Virus record (IMG/VR): IMGVR_UViG_3300044675_003342
Span: 1 to 36,412 of that record
From: a virus
Reading direction: 5' to 3' (one strand)
Length of the DNA: 36,412 nt
Under the pieces are notes generated by a model, which worked only from the letters and a program-made list of their open reading frames with translations, had not been told where the DNA came from and ran no database searches. Each line of letters begins with the position of its first letter. The first letter of the stretch is position 1. Both the position numbers and the translations under genes were made by a program. Below, one piece after another: positions 23,117-30,623 of this stretch.

Positions 23117-24169
23117 ATGAAAGTAAATAAATTAATAGTATATGGTGCAGTTGCAATAGGTGGAATTGGTTATTATTTGTTGAAAAAACAAAAAAAATCT
23201 TCTGATATACTTTCTGATATAGATTCTGAAACGCCAATCATTACAACTCCAACAATATCTCCAGAAGAACAAAAAAAAATATTTGAAAAGGCTAACACTG
23301 CTTATCAAGGTGGTGTAACTCTAACTAAAGATATTGTAAAAGAAGTTGTAAAATTAAAAGAAGAAGCAGTTGCTCAAATAAAAGATTTGAATTTAGAGAA
23401 AGAGTATCTAGCTTGGAAAGCTAATGAGATTCAACAACCAGTATCTATTCAAAGTCAACAATCCAAAGCAGATAAAATTGAAGAAAATTGTGATTTACCA
23501 AGCGTGGGATGGGATGCAAATATTGTTGAAAATTACATAAAATCATTTAATACACTTACTACTAAATTAATTTTAAATAAAGATTTAAAAGATTTAGGTT
23601 CATTGTATAAAGACACGTGTGGAAATATTTTGATGAAACCATCTACAAATGCTATAACTGCGGAAGCGTTGCTTAAAGACGATGGTTTTTACGGAAAAAC
23701 TGGATTTGGAAGTGCAGTTCCTAATGTAAATTATTATGTTAAGAATAAAAAAGTTTATTTATTACCTTCAAAATTGATTGAGGAATATCGAATAAAATAT
23801 TTAGCTCCTCACGAATTATATTTGAAAAACTTACCAGCACTTGACCCATCTCTTGCTACACCAGCACAGTTTGCTTTATATCCACCACAAGGTATATGGG
23901 TAAATGAGCCAAAATATCTTTATTCAAGTCACTTAGTAGGTTGGTTTGACAAAGCAATGTTAAAAACACCTACTAGTGCTTTAGATGTAAGTAATGCAGA
24001 TTTTAAATATTTAGTTTTAAATCCTAGAGTAAGAAACAAGAATAGTTATTATGTAGACCAATTTGGTAATATAAACACAATTCCAACTGAATTTTCTCCA
24101 AACGGAGATTCTAAAGCACCATTCTACGAAATTGCAGAATATAGAATAAAAAATAACATTACTTTTTAA
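23117..24169 (+). CDS. 350-aa N-terminally anchored membrane protein, possible virion protein
   Basis: The protein has an N-terminal helix at about 5-22 (LIVYGAVAIGGIGYYLLKK), a charged helical stretch to about 110, and a largely beta C-terminal region rich in Tyr/Pro/Asn. It is the longest membrane-anchored protein of this region. The 31 bases 23125-23155, coding the anchor, are identical to those of the next gene (24182-24212). A large head on an internal membrane anchor could be a vertex, pore or membrane-capsid linker, but this is inference. Confidence 0.5.
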   Translation: MKVNKLIVYGAVAIGGIGYYLLKKQKKSSDILSDIDSETPIITTPTISPEEQKKIFEKANTAYQGGVTLTKDIVKEVVKLKEEAVAQIKDLNLEKEYLAWKANEIQQPVSIQSQQSKADKIEENCDLPSVGWDANIVENYIKSFNTLTTKLILNKDLKDLGSLYKDTCGNILMKPSTNAITAEALLKDDGFYGKTGFGSAVPNVNYYVKNKKVYLLPSKLIEEYRIKYLAPHELYLKNLPALDPSLATPAQFALYPPQGIWVNEPKYLYSSHLVGWFDKAMLKTPTSALDVSNADFKYLVLNPRVRNKNSYYVDQFGNINTIPTEFSPNGDSKAPFYEIAEYRIKNNITF

Positions 24170-24173
24170 AAAT

Positions 24174-24437
24174 ATGAAAACAAATAAATTAATAGTATAT
24201 GGTGCAGTTGCATTGTTAGGCTATTACCTATACGACAGAAACAGAAAAATGAAATTAGTTTCAGATTTAAAAGATGGAGCTAATACTGATTTTGTACAAG
24301 AAGTAGTTGATGATAAAGAAGCCAATTGCCGAAAAGAATGGGTAGAAAAAATAGGTAGTACATCAAGATTTAATAGTCATGAAGCTAGAAAAAAATCTGA
24401 AAGCGATTATCTTGCATCTTGTTTAAAAAATAAATAA
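24174..24437 (+). CDS. 87-aa N-terminally anchored membrane protein sharing an anchor with the upstream gene
   Basis: The N-terminal helix (about 5-20, LIVYGAVALLGYYLYDR) shares a 31-base identical block with the 350-aa protein upstream. The rest (polar, with a Cys pair and Lys-rich end) is unrelated. Head domains seem to have been joined to the same anchor module. Confidence 0.55.
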   Translation: MKTNKLIVYGAVALLGYYLYDRNRKMKLVSDLKDGANTDFVQEVVDDKEANCRKEWVEKIGSTSRFNSHEARKKSESDYLASCLKNK

Positions 24438-24438
24438 A

Positions 24439-25083
24439 ATGAATATGAACCAAGTAACTTACGGAAACCCAACACAAGAAAACAAAATTTTTATTGAACA
24501 AAAAGGTTTTATGGATGAACTTTTTGTACAGTTTGACGAGGATTCATTTCCTTTAAATGATTCAGAACTAGTTAAAGACGAACTAAATGAAATTGTCGAT
24601 TATGTAAATTCAATAAGCGATGAAGAAAATAAAGCGTTTTTAACTAGATACAAATCTTACGATAGAAGTTTAATTCAAACTATTACTACCACATTTAAAC
24701 AAAAAGGTATTGATGTTGAAAGTATTTGTGAAAATATAATTACTGATACTAAAAATTTAATTTATAAATTAAAGTATTTTTATCAAAGACCAAGACCTTA
24801 TCAATTAGCACAATACTACAAATTAAAATTATTTCCTTATAATAGTTTTACTTCAAGTACTCCATCTTATCCATCTGGACACACTTTACAAGCTTATGTT
24901 ATTTTAAATGTAATAGCTGATAAGCACCCTAATGAATATCAATTTTGCAAAGAGATGATTGATGATATTGCTTATAGTAGATTGTATTTAGGATTACACT
25001 ATCCAAGCGATAATGATTTTGCAATACAAATAGCCAAGAAAATTTTACAACACCCAAATTTCACTAAAAAATATGAAATATAA
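24439..25083 (+). CDS. PAP2-superfamily phosphatase
   Basis: The 214-aa protein carries all three PAP2 motifs in order: KxxxxxxRP (Lys110 or Lys112 to Arg117-Pro118 / Arg119-Pro120), PSGH (Pro145-His148) and SRxxxxxHxxxD (Ser180-Arg181, His187, Asp191). These form the catalytic site of acid phosphatases and phosphatidate/undecaprenyl-pyrophosphate phosphatases. There is no clear signal peptide and few hydrophobic helices, so a soluble or membrane-edge enzyme is more likely than a polytopic one. A lipid-phosphate substrate is plausible in a membrane-protein cluster but not shown. Confidence 0.85.
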   Translation: MNMNQVTYGNPTQENKIFIEQKGFMDELFVQFDEDSFPLNDSELVKDELNEIVDYVNSISDEENKAFLTRYKSYDRSLIQTITTTFKQKGIDVESICENIITDTKNLIYKLKYFYQRPRPYQLAQYYKLKLFPYNSFTSSTPSYPSGHTLQAYVILNVIADKHPNEYQFCKEMIDDIAYSRLYLGLHYPSDNDFAIQIAKKILQHPNFTKKYEI

Positions 25084-25097
25084 CAATATGGATAATT

Positions 25098-25484
25098 ATG
25101 AAACATCTAGAATACGACTTACAAGTTGCAGTTTGTAGATATTTAAGCTATCAATATCAAGAAATACTTTTTACTTCTGATACTATTGCTAATTTAAAAT
25201 TAACGCCTACACAAGCTGGTCGAAATAAAAAAATTCAAAAAACTGGATTTTCTACTCCAGATTTATTAATTTTAGAACCGAGAAACGGATTTAGCGGATT
25301 ATTTATTGAGCTTAAATTAGAAAGTCCTTTTAAAAAGAACGGAGAAATTAAGGCATCAAAAGATGACAGATTAGAAAATCAATTAAAAGCAATAAATACT
25401 CTTAAAGAAAAAGGTTATTCAGCGCATTTTAGTTGGGGTTTTGATATGACTAAAGAAATTATTGATAATTATTTAAACCAATAA
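25098..25484 (+). CDS. VRR-NUC-type PD-(D/E)xK nuclease
   Basis: The 128-aa single-domain protein has an N-terminal helix (LEYDLQVAVCRYLSYQY), then STPDLLIL (Asp55), then LFIELKLE (Glu71-Leu-Lys73), which form the PD...ExK active site. A conserved LENQLKAINTLKEKGY helix follows. This is the stand-alone viral VRR-NUC pattern (110-130 aa). Likely roles are resolving branched DNA, recombination or degrading host DNA. It is separate from an obvious replication cluster, most of which must lie outside the window. Confidence 0.85.
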   Translation: MKHLEYDLQVAVCRYLSYQYQEILFTSDTIANLKLTPTQAGRNKKIQKTGFSTPDLLILEPRNGFSGLFIELKLESPFKKNGEIKASKDDRLENQLKAINTLKEKGYSAHFSWGFDMTKEIIDNYLNQ

Positions 25485-25485
25485 T

Positions 25486-25926
25486 ATGAACCAAGAAACA
25501 AACAACATCTCCAGCGTACTGTTGGAACTTAACAAAACCATTCAAATAATAGGTACAGAAAAGCTTTTGGACTTATTGAAAATTTCAAGAGAAAATAATA
25601 GTGATTTAGGCGATGAAGTTAAGTCAAAATCTCAAATCATTATTAAAATTGTCTGTGATGAATTTAACATCAAAATTGATGACTTTTATTCTCGAACAAG
25701 AAAAAACAATAGGAGATATGCAATAGGCATTACTGCAATGATTCTTAAAGAACATTTAAAACTTGATGTAGCGGACATATCCTATTTAATTAAGAAGCCA
25801 AATAATCTAGTTTCAATATATTGTAGTGAGGTTAACGAATTAAATCCAAAACATAAATCGGATATTAACATAATTGAAAAAATTAATAACATAAACATAA
25901 AACTTAATAACTTAAAAAATGACTAA
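25486..25926 (+). CDS. DnaA domain IV-like helix-turn-helix protein
   Basis: The 146-aa protein's C-terminal half reads like the DnaA DNA-binding domain: IVCDEFNIKIDDFYSRTR, RRYAIGITAMILKEHLKLD, VADISYLIKKPNNLVSIYCSEV, where the GxxDHST-type loop is altered to KKPNNLVSI. There is no ATPase domain. Such proteins are found in Bacteroidota phages and likely bind origin-like or operator sites. The stop overlaps the next start. It could be a regulator or replication initiator; the specificity loop differs from host DnaA, so its target may differ. Confidence 0.65.
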   Translation: MNQETNNISSVLLELNKTIQIIGTEKLLDLLKISRENNSDLGDEVKSKSQIIIKIVCDEFNIKIDDFYSRTRKNNRRYAIGITAMILKEHLKLDVADISYLIKKPNNLVSIYCSEVNELNPKHKSDINIIEKINNINIKLNNLKND

Positions 25927-26956
25927 TCAAGAAACAGTTGTAGAAGCACAAATAATGGATGATTTTTCGCCTTTAGATGCACCAGTAAAACAGAGGTCTT
26001 ATACCCAACACAAAGTATATTCAGATTCAGATGTAGTTCCAGATTTGGAAGAACCGAGTTTTCAAGCACCTAACTTTAATGATTTTGATGAGCCAAGTGC
26101 GGAAGAAGAAAAAGAACCAGCCAAACCTTTTAATGAAGCTTATAGTGAGTTAGATGGTAAAGAAAAAACAATGGGTGCGGAAATGATGGCAGAAATGACA
26201 TTAGACATCTATGAAAAAGGTTGTGGATTTTTAGGTAAGTTACCAGAAATAAACGAAAGTAAACTTGACCAATTAATTGCAGAAGGAGAAATAGACCCAG
26301 ATATTCAGTTACCAACTGAAAGTGGAAACATAGGCGTTAAAGATTTTGCAGTTGAATATAACAGTAGCATTAAAGATGCTTTTGAAGTAAGTGAAGATTT
26401 TAAGAACAATGTAAGACCACCGCTTATTCGTGTTTTCAAAAAACGTGGAATAGGTATGACTGATGAGCAATTGTTAGCTTATTACTTTGTTACGGATTTA
26501 GGAACTAAAACCGCACAAGCATTAATGTTGCGTAAAACATCTAAAAACATTTTAGAATCTTTAAAAGAAAATACTATGGCTATTAGGGAAAGTCAAAGAC
26601 CTACCGCAAAAGCTCCAACTCCAACTGCTCCAACACCTCAAAAGGAAGAAAGCGTTGAATATTATGAAGAAGTTTCTGAAGTAGAAATTAGAAAACCAAG
26701 AGTTAAACCAAAAACCGTAATAGAGGAACAACTTCAATATTTTGAGCCAGAAGAAGATAGTGTTTATGCTAATTTATCAGACAAAGGTGGTTTTAAAGAA
26801 GAATTTATAGAGCCAAATGGTATGCCACAATTCGGAGATAAAGATATGTTGTCGAAACTTGAAAAATTAAGTGAAGAACCAACAAAGCCAATTAGAGCAA
26901 GAAAAAAATCAACAACAACAACTAGAAAACCAAGAACACCAAGAACTAAAAAATAA
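25919..26956 (+). CDS. 345-aa scaffold-like protein coupled to the packaging ATPase
   Basis: An acidic disordered N-terminus (1-75) leads to a helical middle domain (about 75-215, MGAEMMAEMTLDIYEKGCGFLGKL...) and a charged, disordered C-terminus ending in Lys/Arg/Thr repeats (KSTTTTRKPRTPRTKK). It ends TAATG into the ATPase gene, so the two are translationally coupled. A DNA-binding or ATPase-docking partner is possible. No family recognised. It overlaps the DnaA-like gene by 8 bp. Confidence 0.5.
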   Translation: MTNQETVVEAQIMDDFSPLDAPVKQRSYTQHKVYSDSDVVPDLEEPSFQAPNFNDFDEPSAEEEKEPAKPFNEAYSELDGKEKTMGAEMMAEMTLDIYEKGCGFLGKLPEINESKLDQLIAEGEIDPDIQLPTESGNIGVKDFAVEYNSSIKDAFEVSEDFKNNVRPPLIRVFKKRGIGMTDEQLLAYYFVTDLGTKTAQALMLRKTSKNILESLKENTMAIRESQRPTAKAPTPTAPTPQKEESVEYYEEVSEVEIRKPRVKPKTVIEEQLQYFEPEEDSVYANLSDKGGFKEEFIEPNGMPQFGDKDMLSKLEKLSEEPTKPIRARKKSTTTTRKPRTPRTKK

Positions 26957-27777
26957 TGGAAGAAAGAGAGCCAAAATTAGGCGTTGCGGTGGGTCGAAAA
27001 GGTTGTGGTAAAACATATCAAACAACAAAAATGATTCAAAGCTATATATTGGGCAATCCCTCAAAAGGGGTTGCTCCTCGTAGAGCATTAATTTTAGATG
27101 TTAATGATGAATTTGAAGATTTTAAGGCATTAAAGCTTTCAGATGTAATGCGATTTTCAGCGCACCCAAGAATTGAAGCGAGAAGGATAAGACCTTTTCA
27201 CGACAACGGACAAAGAATGACAATTAATGAAATTCAAGATACTTTATTTAAAATTTTAAATGATTTTAGAGGTGGTTTATTGCTTATTGAGGATGTTAAC
27301 AGATATATATCGGATTATTTACCAAATGACCTTGTTGGTGCTATATGTACTAACAGACATACCGACACCGACATTATCTTACACTTTCAATCGGTGGGTA
27401 GGGTATCTCCGAAAATATGGCAAAATTTAAGCTGGATTAGGTTTCATAAAAATACCGATAGCGTTGACAAACATCGAAACAAGTTTGAAGATAAATATGA
27501 AATGCTGAAATTAGTAGAAAATTATGTTAATAATGAGTATCATAATTTTAATAACCAAAGATATTTCTGTTATGTGGATATTGAAGATGAAAAAATAAAA
27601 GGAGTAGATAGAAAAAGATTTGAAAGTATTGTTGAGCAATATATTGGGGAAAATTACAAAAAACTAATTACACCAATGTTGCAAAAAAGGGATTTAGGTA
27701 AAGGCTCTAAAGTGCATACACCAGAATCAGCAGTAAAGTATCAAAAGCAAAGAATTATAAGTTATTATTTAGATTAA
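26956..27777 (+). CDS. A32/FtsK-HerA-like packaging ATPase candidate
   Basis: The 273-aa protein has Walker A GRKGCGKT at residues 13-20, very near the N-terminus, Walker B GLLLIEDV (about 107-114, with Glu112-Asp113), and a downstream strand ending in ILHFQSVGR with Gln145 (the sensor Gln of the HerA/FtsK/A32 class). A compact size with an N-terminal Walker A is the pattern of the genome-packaging ATPases of membrane-containing phages (PRD1 P9-like) and of poxvirus A32. Zot-like ATPases of filamentous phages are the main alternative, but there is no membrane helix. It would translocate DNA into a procapsid. The C-terminal 60 residues are basic. Confidence 0.7.
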   Translation: MEEREPKLGVAVGRKGCGKTYQTTKMIQSYILGNPSKGVAPRRALILDVNDEFEDFKALKLSDVMRFSAHPRIEARRIRPFHDNGQRMTINEIQDTLFKILNDFRGGLLLIEDVNRYISDYLPNDLVGAICTNRHTDTDIILHFQSVGRVSPKIWQNLSWIRFHKNTDSVDKHRNKFEDKYEMLKLVENYVNNEYHNFNNQRYFCYVDIEDEKIKGVDRKRFESIVEQYIGENYKKLITPMLQKRDLGKGSKVHTPESAVKYQKQRIISYYLD

Positions 27778-27778
27778 T

Positions 27779-27982
27779 ATGAGCAGACAAGAGTACGTTG
27801 ATAAGTATTTATCAAAATGGGTCAGTAGAAAACTAATAGTTTTTGTAGTTGCATCAACTGGACTTTTTATGAAATCAATTGAAAGTGGAGATTGGGTAAT
27901 AATTGCAGTAACCTATATGTCAGTAGAAGGAGCAATAAGTGTAGTAGAAAAAATTTATAAAGCAAAATCAAATGGACAATAA
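27779..27982 (+). CDS. Holin-like small membrane protein
   Basis: The 67-aa protein has a charged N-terminus, two hydrophobic helices (about 18-34 and 39-53) and a Lys-rich end (KIYKAKSNGQ). It lies directly before a peptidase endolysin and a spanin-like gene, the usual order of a lysis cassette. Start ATG 27779 is 1 bp after the ATPase stop. Holins have no conserved motif; size and neighbours carry the call. Confidence 0.6.
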   Translation: MSRQEYVDKYLSKWVSRKLIVFVVASTGLFMKSIESGDWVIIAVTYMSVEGAISVVEKIYKAKSNGQ

Positions 27983-27994
27983 AAATTAAAAATT

Positions 27995-28462
27995 ATGAAA
28001 TTATCAGAGCATTTAGATTTAGCAGAAGTAACAAGGAGTGAAACTGCAAAAAGAAAAGGTATTAGCAATATGCCAACACCAGAGCATTTAGAAAATTTTA
28101 AAAAATTGGCTAATAATATTTTTGAACCAATAAGAAAACATTTTAAAGTGCCAATTCACATTTCAAGCGGATATAGAAGTAAAGCATTAAATACTGCTAT
28201 TGGTGGTAGTTTAACAAGTCAGCATTGTTCTGGAGAAGCTATTGATATTGATATGGATGGTAGTTCTAATGGAGTTACCAATAAAATGGTATTTGAATTT
28301 ATTAAAGCAAATTTGAATTTTGACCAATTAATTTGGGAGTTTGGAACAAAAGATGCACCAGACTGGGTTCACGTTTCATTTGAAACTGCTGGGAAACAAC
28401 GTAAGCAAATTTTGATAGCATTTAAAAATGGTGGGAAAACTGCATATAAACCTTATGCGTAA
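27995..28462 (+). CDS. M15-type peptidoglycan peptidase, endolysin
   Basis: The 155-aa protein is a compact M15 (VanY/D,D-peptidase) domain: HISSGYRSKALNTAIGG, SQHCSGEAIDIDMDG (zinc ligands His77 and Asp84) and DWVHVSFE (third ligand His126). It cuts peptide cross-links of peptidoglycan. It has no signal peptide, consistent with release through the holin-like protein upstream. Small M15 endolysins are common in Bacteroidota phages. Confidence 0.9.
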   Translation: MKLSEHLDLAEVTRSETAKRKGISNMPTPEHLENFKKLANNIFEPIRKHFKVPIHISSGYRSKALNTAIGGSLTSQHCSGEAIDIDMDGSSNGVTNKMVFEFIKANLNFDQLIWEFGTKDAPDWVHVSFETAGKQRKQILIAFKNGGKTAYKPYA

Positions 28463-28474
28463 CAATTAAAAATT

Positions 28475-29125
28475 ATGATTACAACAATTAACAAAAATAG
28501 AATATACATATCGGTATTGCTAATGTTATGCTTAATATTAGTTTCACAACTATTTCAAAAATGCGAAAGTGAGAAATTACAATTGGCTAACGTAAAAGCA
28601 CTAAATAGTCAATCCAAAGTTTATAAGCTTAAAAATGGACAATTAGTAACAAGCGTTGAAAGTTTATCTTATACCAATAGTCAGCTAAAAAACTCTATTG
28701 TAATGAAAGATAAAAAAATTAAAGAGCTAACTAATAAATTTTCTAAAGTTCATTCTGTAACAAAGTATGTTACCAATACAAAATTTGACACAATCAAATT
28801 AACATACAAAGATTCAATTCCGTGCAATTTTGAAAGGATAGGAAGCGATTTAAAAAAATGGTATCATATAGCTTATAAGTCAAATCAAAAAGGAGTTGAA
28901 ATTACAGAGTTAAGTATTCCAGATAGTGTTATTGTAGTAACTGGAGATAAAAGAAAATGGTTTTGGGGTAAGCGAACAACTACAACAGATATAACACACG
29001 CTAATCCATTTGTAGAAACACAAAGTATTCAGCATATAGAAGTAAAGGAAAAAAACAAGTGGTACAATAGCACAATTTTTAAAATTGGTGTTGGTTTTAT
29101 TGGTGGTGGATTATTATTAAAATAA
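28475..29125 (+). CDS. Coiled-coil membrane protein, spanin-like
   Basis: The 216-aa protein has an N-terminal helix (about 11-26, ISVLLMLCLILVSQLF), a coiled-coil region (about 30-90), a beta-rich middle, and a second hydrophobic stretch at the C-terminus (about 201-215). Position after holin and endolysin genes and the N-anchor plus coiled-coil layout match an inner-membrane spanin (Rz-like). No nested outer-membrane lipoprotein gene is seen, so a unimolecular form is possible. It is the last gene of the operon. Confidence 0.55.
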   Translation: MITTINKNRIYISVLLMLCLILVSQLFQKCESEKLQLANVKALNSQSKVYKLKNGQLVTSVESLSYTNSQLKNSIVMKDKKIKELTNKFSKVHSVTKYVTNTKFDTIKLTYKDSIPCNFERIGSDLKKWYHIAYKSNQKGVEITELSIPDSVIVVTGDKRKWFWGKRTTTTDITHANPFVETQSIQHIEVKEKNKWYNSTIFKIGVGFIGGGLLLK

Positions 29126-29172
29126 ATAAAACTTTTTAAGTAGGCGTTTATTCAGTTTATTTTTTAAAAAAG

Positions 29173-29205
29173 TTGTTTTAATAATATTTATTTGTTATAC
29201 TTTTG
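29173..29205 (+). promoter_or_regulatory. Flavobacterium-type promoter for the capsid operon
   Basis: TTG at 29173-29175 is followed, after 22 bp, by TACTTTTG at 29198-29205. This fits the Flavobacterium consensus (TTG, 17-23 bp, TAnnTTTG). It sits in the only sizeable gap (about 150 bp) between the lysis and capsid genes, 73 bp upstream of ATG 29278. Confidence 0.7.
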
Positions 29206-29277
29206 AAAAATGATATTGTATCTGTATATAAATATTATTTAAAATTGTTTTCATAATTTCTAATTATTCATTCTGTA

Positions 29278-29412
29278 ATGAAAAACGAGTTAATAACATT
29301 ATTAAAAGCTATCGGAGTTGTGGTTGTAGGCGTTTTGATTGCAAACACACTTGAAAGAAAACTTTTATCAAGCAAAGTAGATGCACCAATGGTAGCACCG
29401 ACAAATGAGTAA
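29278..29412 (+). CDS. 44-aa single-helix membrane mini-protein
   Basis: ATG 29278 opens a 44-residue frame with one valine-rich helix at about residues 8-23 (LLKAIGVVVVGVLIANTL), a basic stretch and a polar tail. It is the first gene of the capsid operon and lies 35 bp before the capsid candidate, so it should be as strongly transcribed as the capsid. Confidence 0.6.
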   Translation: MKNELITLLKAIGVVVVGVLIANTLERKLLSSKVDAPMVAPTNE

Positions 29413-29447
29413 AAAAAATTAAATTAAAAATTCTAAAAATAGAAAAA

Positions 29448-30143
29448 ATGTCAAATGTTCGTAAATATTTAGCCAATGCACAAAGAAATGCAATGGAATC
29501 TTTCTCAAACGCTGATGGTTTCATCGACAACGATTTATCGTTTACTGGAGATGACTTCTTCAACGCTGGAGGAATGGGGGGCGGAAGCGTTCAAACTTCT
29601 CAACCATATATTATTGATGTAACTAATTCTTCTGGTACTGCCGTATCAAATTTTGAAGTATTAGGTTCATACCAATATATCAACAACGCTGGTTTCCAAA
29701 ATAATGGAGATTTAGTAATTGGTACAATTACAATTAGCTCTGGAATTTCAGATGTAAACTATCGTGAAATGTTATACCAATTTATGAATAATCCTTATTC
29801 AGTTGGTTTAACTTACATTCAGTCTGCAACTGCAAACCAAGTGTTAGAAACTCTTTCTGTAAACACAAGAGATGCAAACGGTAATTTAGCACAAAAAACA
29901 CTTGTGCCTACAATTGACCCATACCAACAACAAACTACGATTATCGCTATGAAATATGCGTATAGAATAGATGGTTTTACAAAAATTATTATTCGTCAAG
30001 TATTGGCGACTTCTACTATAAAACTATACTTCTACCCAGCAGACAACATAAACCTTGCTCGTGCTTTAGGTGGTCAATCAGTAAGCAGACAATTCGGTAC
30101 TCCTCCAGTTACTAATGGTCAAACTATTAGAATTAAAGGATAA
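29448..30143 (+). CDS. Major capsid protein candidate, beta-rich, 231 aa
   Basis: The protein has a short charged helical N-terminus (1-30), a glycine-rich hinge (GGMGGGSVQ) and then almost only beta-strand-like segments (PYIIDVTNSSG, GDLVIGTITISSG, VGLTYIQSA, TTIIAMKYAYRIDGFTKIIIRQVLATSTIKLYFYP). It has no signal peptide, membrane helix or cysteine. Codon choice shifts to more C-ending codons (AAC, TAC, TTC), which suggests high expression. It has its own promoter region upstream and an intrinsic terminator directly after, as expected of an abundant structural protein. The length fits one jelly-roll domain rather than a double one. It is the best capsid candidate in the window; fold not proven. 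Confidence 0.55.
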   Translation: MSNVRKYLANAQRNAMESFSNADGFIDNDLSFTGDDFFNAGGMGGGSVQTSQPYIIDVTNSSGTAVSNFEVLGSYQYINNAGFQNNGDLVIGTITISSGISDVNYREMLYQFMNNPYSVGLTYIQSATANQVLETLSVNTRDANGNLAQKTLVPTIDPYQQQTTIIAMKYAYRIDGFTKIIIRQVLATSTIKLYFYPADNINLARALGGQSVSRQFGTPPVTNGQTIRIKG

Positions 30144-30180
30144 TATCTTTATGAGATAAAATCGAATTATTGTATAATTG

Positions 30181-30223
30181 AAAAAAAGGCGAGTATGATT
30201 CAATTCTACTTGCCTTTTTTTTT
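30181..30223 (+). terminator. Intrinsic terminator after the capsid candidate
   Basis: AAAAAAAGGCGAGTA pairs with TACTTGCCTTTTTTT (30207-30221) with one G-U wobble, giving a long A/T-closed hairpin with an oligo-T tail. It lies 38 bp after the capsid candidate stop and 13 bp before the next ATG. It would reduce read-through so that downstream minor genes are made at lower levels. Confidence 0.85.
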
Positions 30224-30235
30224 AAATAAAAAAAT

Positions 30236-30622
30236 ATGTCAGTATATCAATATGTTGCAGATAACGACCCAAGAGGTGCGGAAATGATAATCAATTCTTT
30301 TGGTTATGAAGTTACCGACAGAAGAAATTTAGGTCAAAGTTTAAGTGAATTAGTTTCACAAATTGGAGAACCAGCTTTGAAAAAAGTTATGGAATATCAT
30401 CCAGATAGAGAAATTATTTTAGAATTAAACGTAGATGATAAAAATTCTGAATGTGGTTGTGGTAATTGTAAAAAAACAAGAACACAAGAGCATTTTATGA
30501 ACGCTAGTGGTGTTGAAGCACCAAAGGAAGTAAAACCAGATACTTTAGCACATCAAACTAATGTAATATTGGTTGTAGCTACATTATTTATTGTAACCGC
30601 TTTAATCTATAAAAATAATTAA
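30236..30622 (+). CDS. Tail-anchored 128-aa protein with CGCGNC motif
   Basis: The N-terminal region reads like a helical head (YVADNDPRGAEMIINSFGYE, LGQSLSELVSQIGEPALKKVMEYHPDREII). It is followed by CGCGNCKK (possible metal knuckle), a polar linker and one C-terminal helix at 109-125. A head, linker and anchor plan suits a protein linking the capsid to the membrane. Family unknown, but the head resembles small phage proteins of Bacteroidota. Confidence 0.55.
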   Translation: MSVYQYVADNDPRGAEMIINSFGYEVTDRRNLGQSLSELVSQIGEPALKKVMEYHPDREIILELNVDDKNSECGCGNCKKTRTQEHFMNASGVEAPKEVKPDTLAHQTNVILVVATLFIVTALIYKNN

Positions 30623-30623
30623 A

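Noticed and set aside
28475-29125. A nested second spanin gene
   Set aside because: No overlapping frame with a lipoprotein signal was evident within or just after the coiled-coil membrane protein gene.
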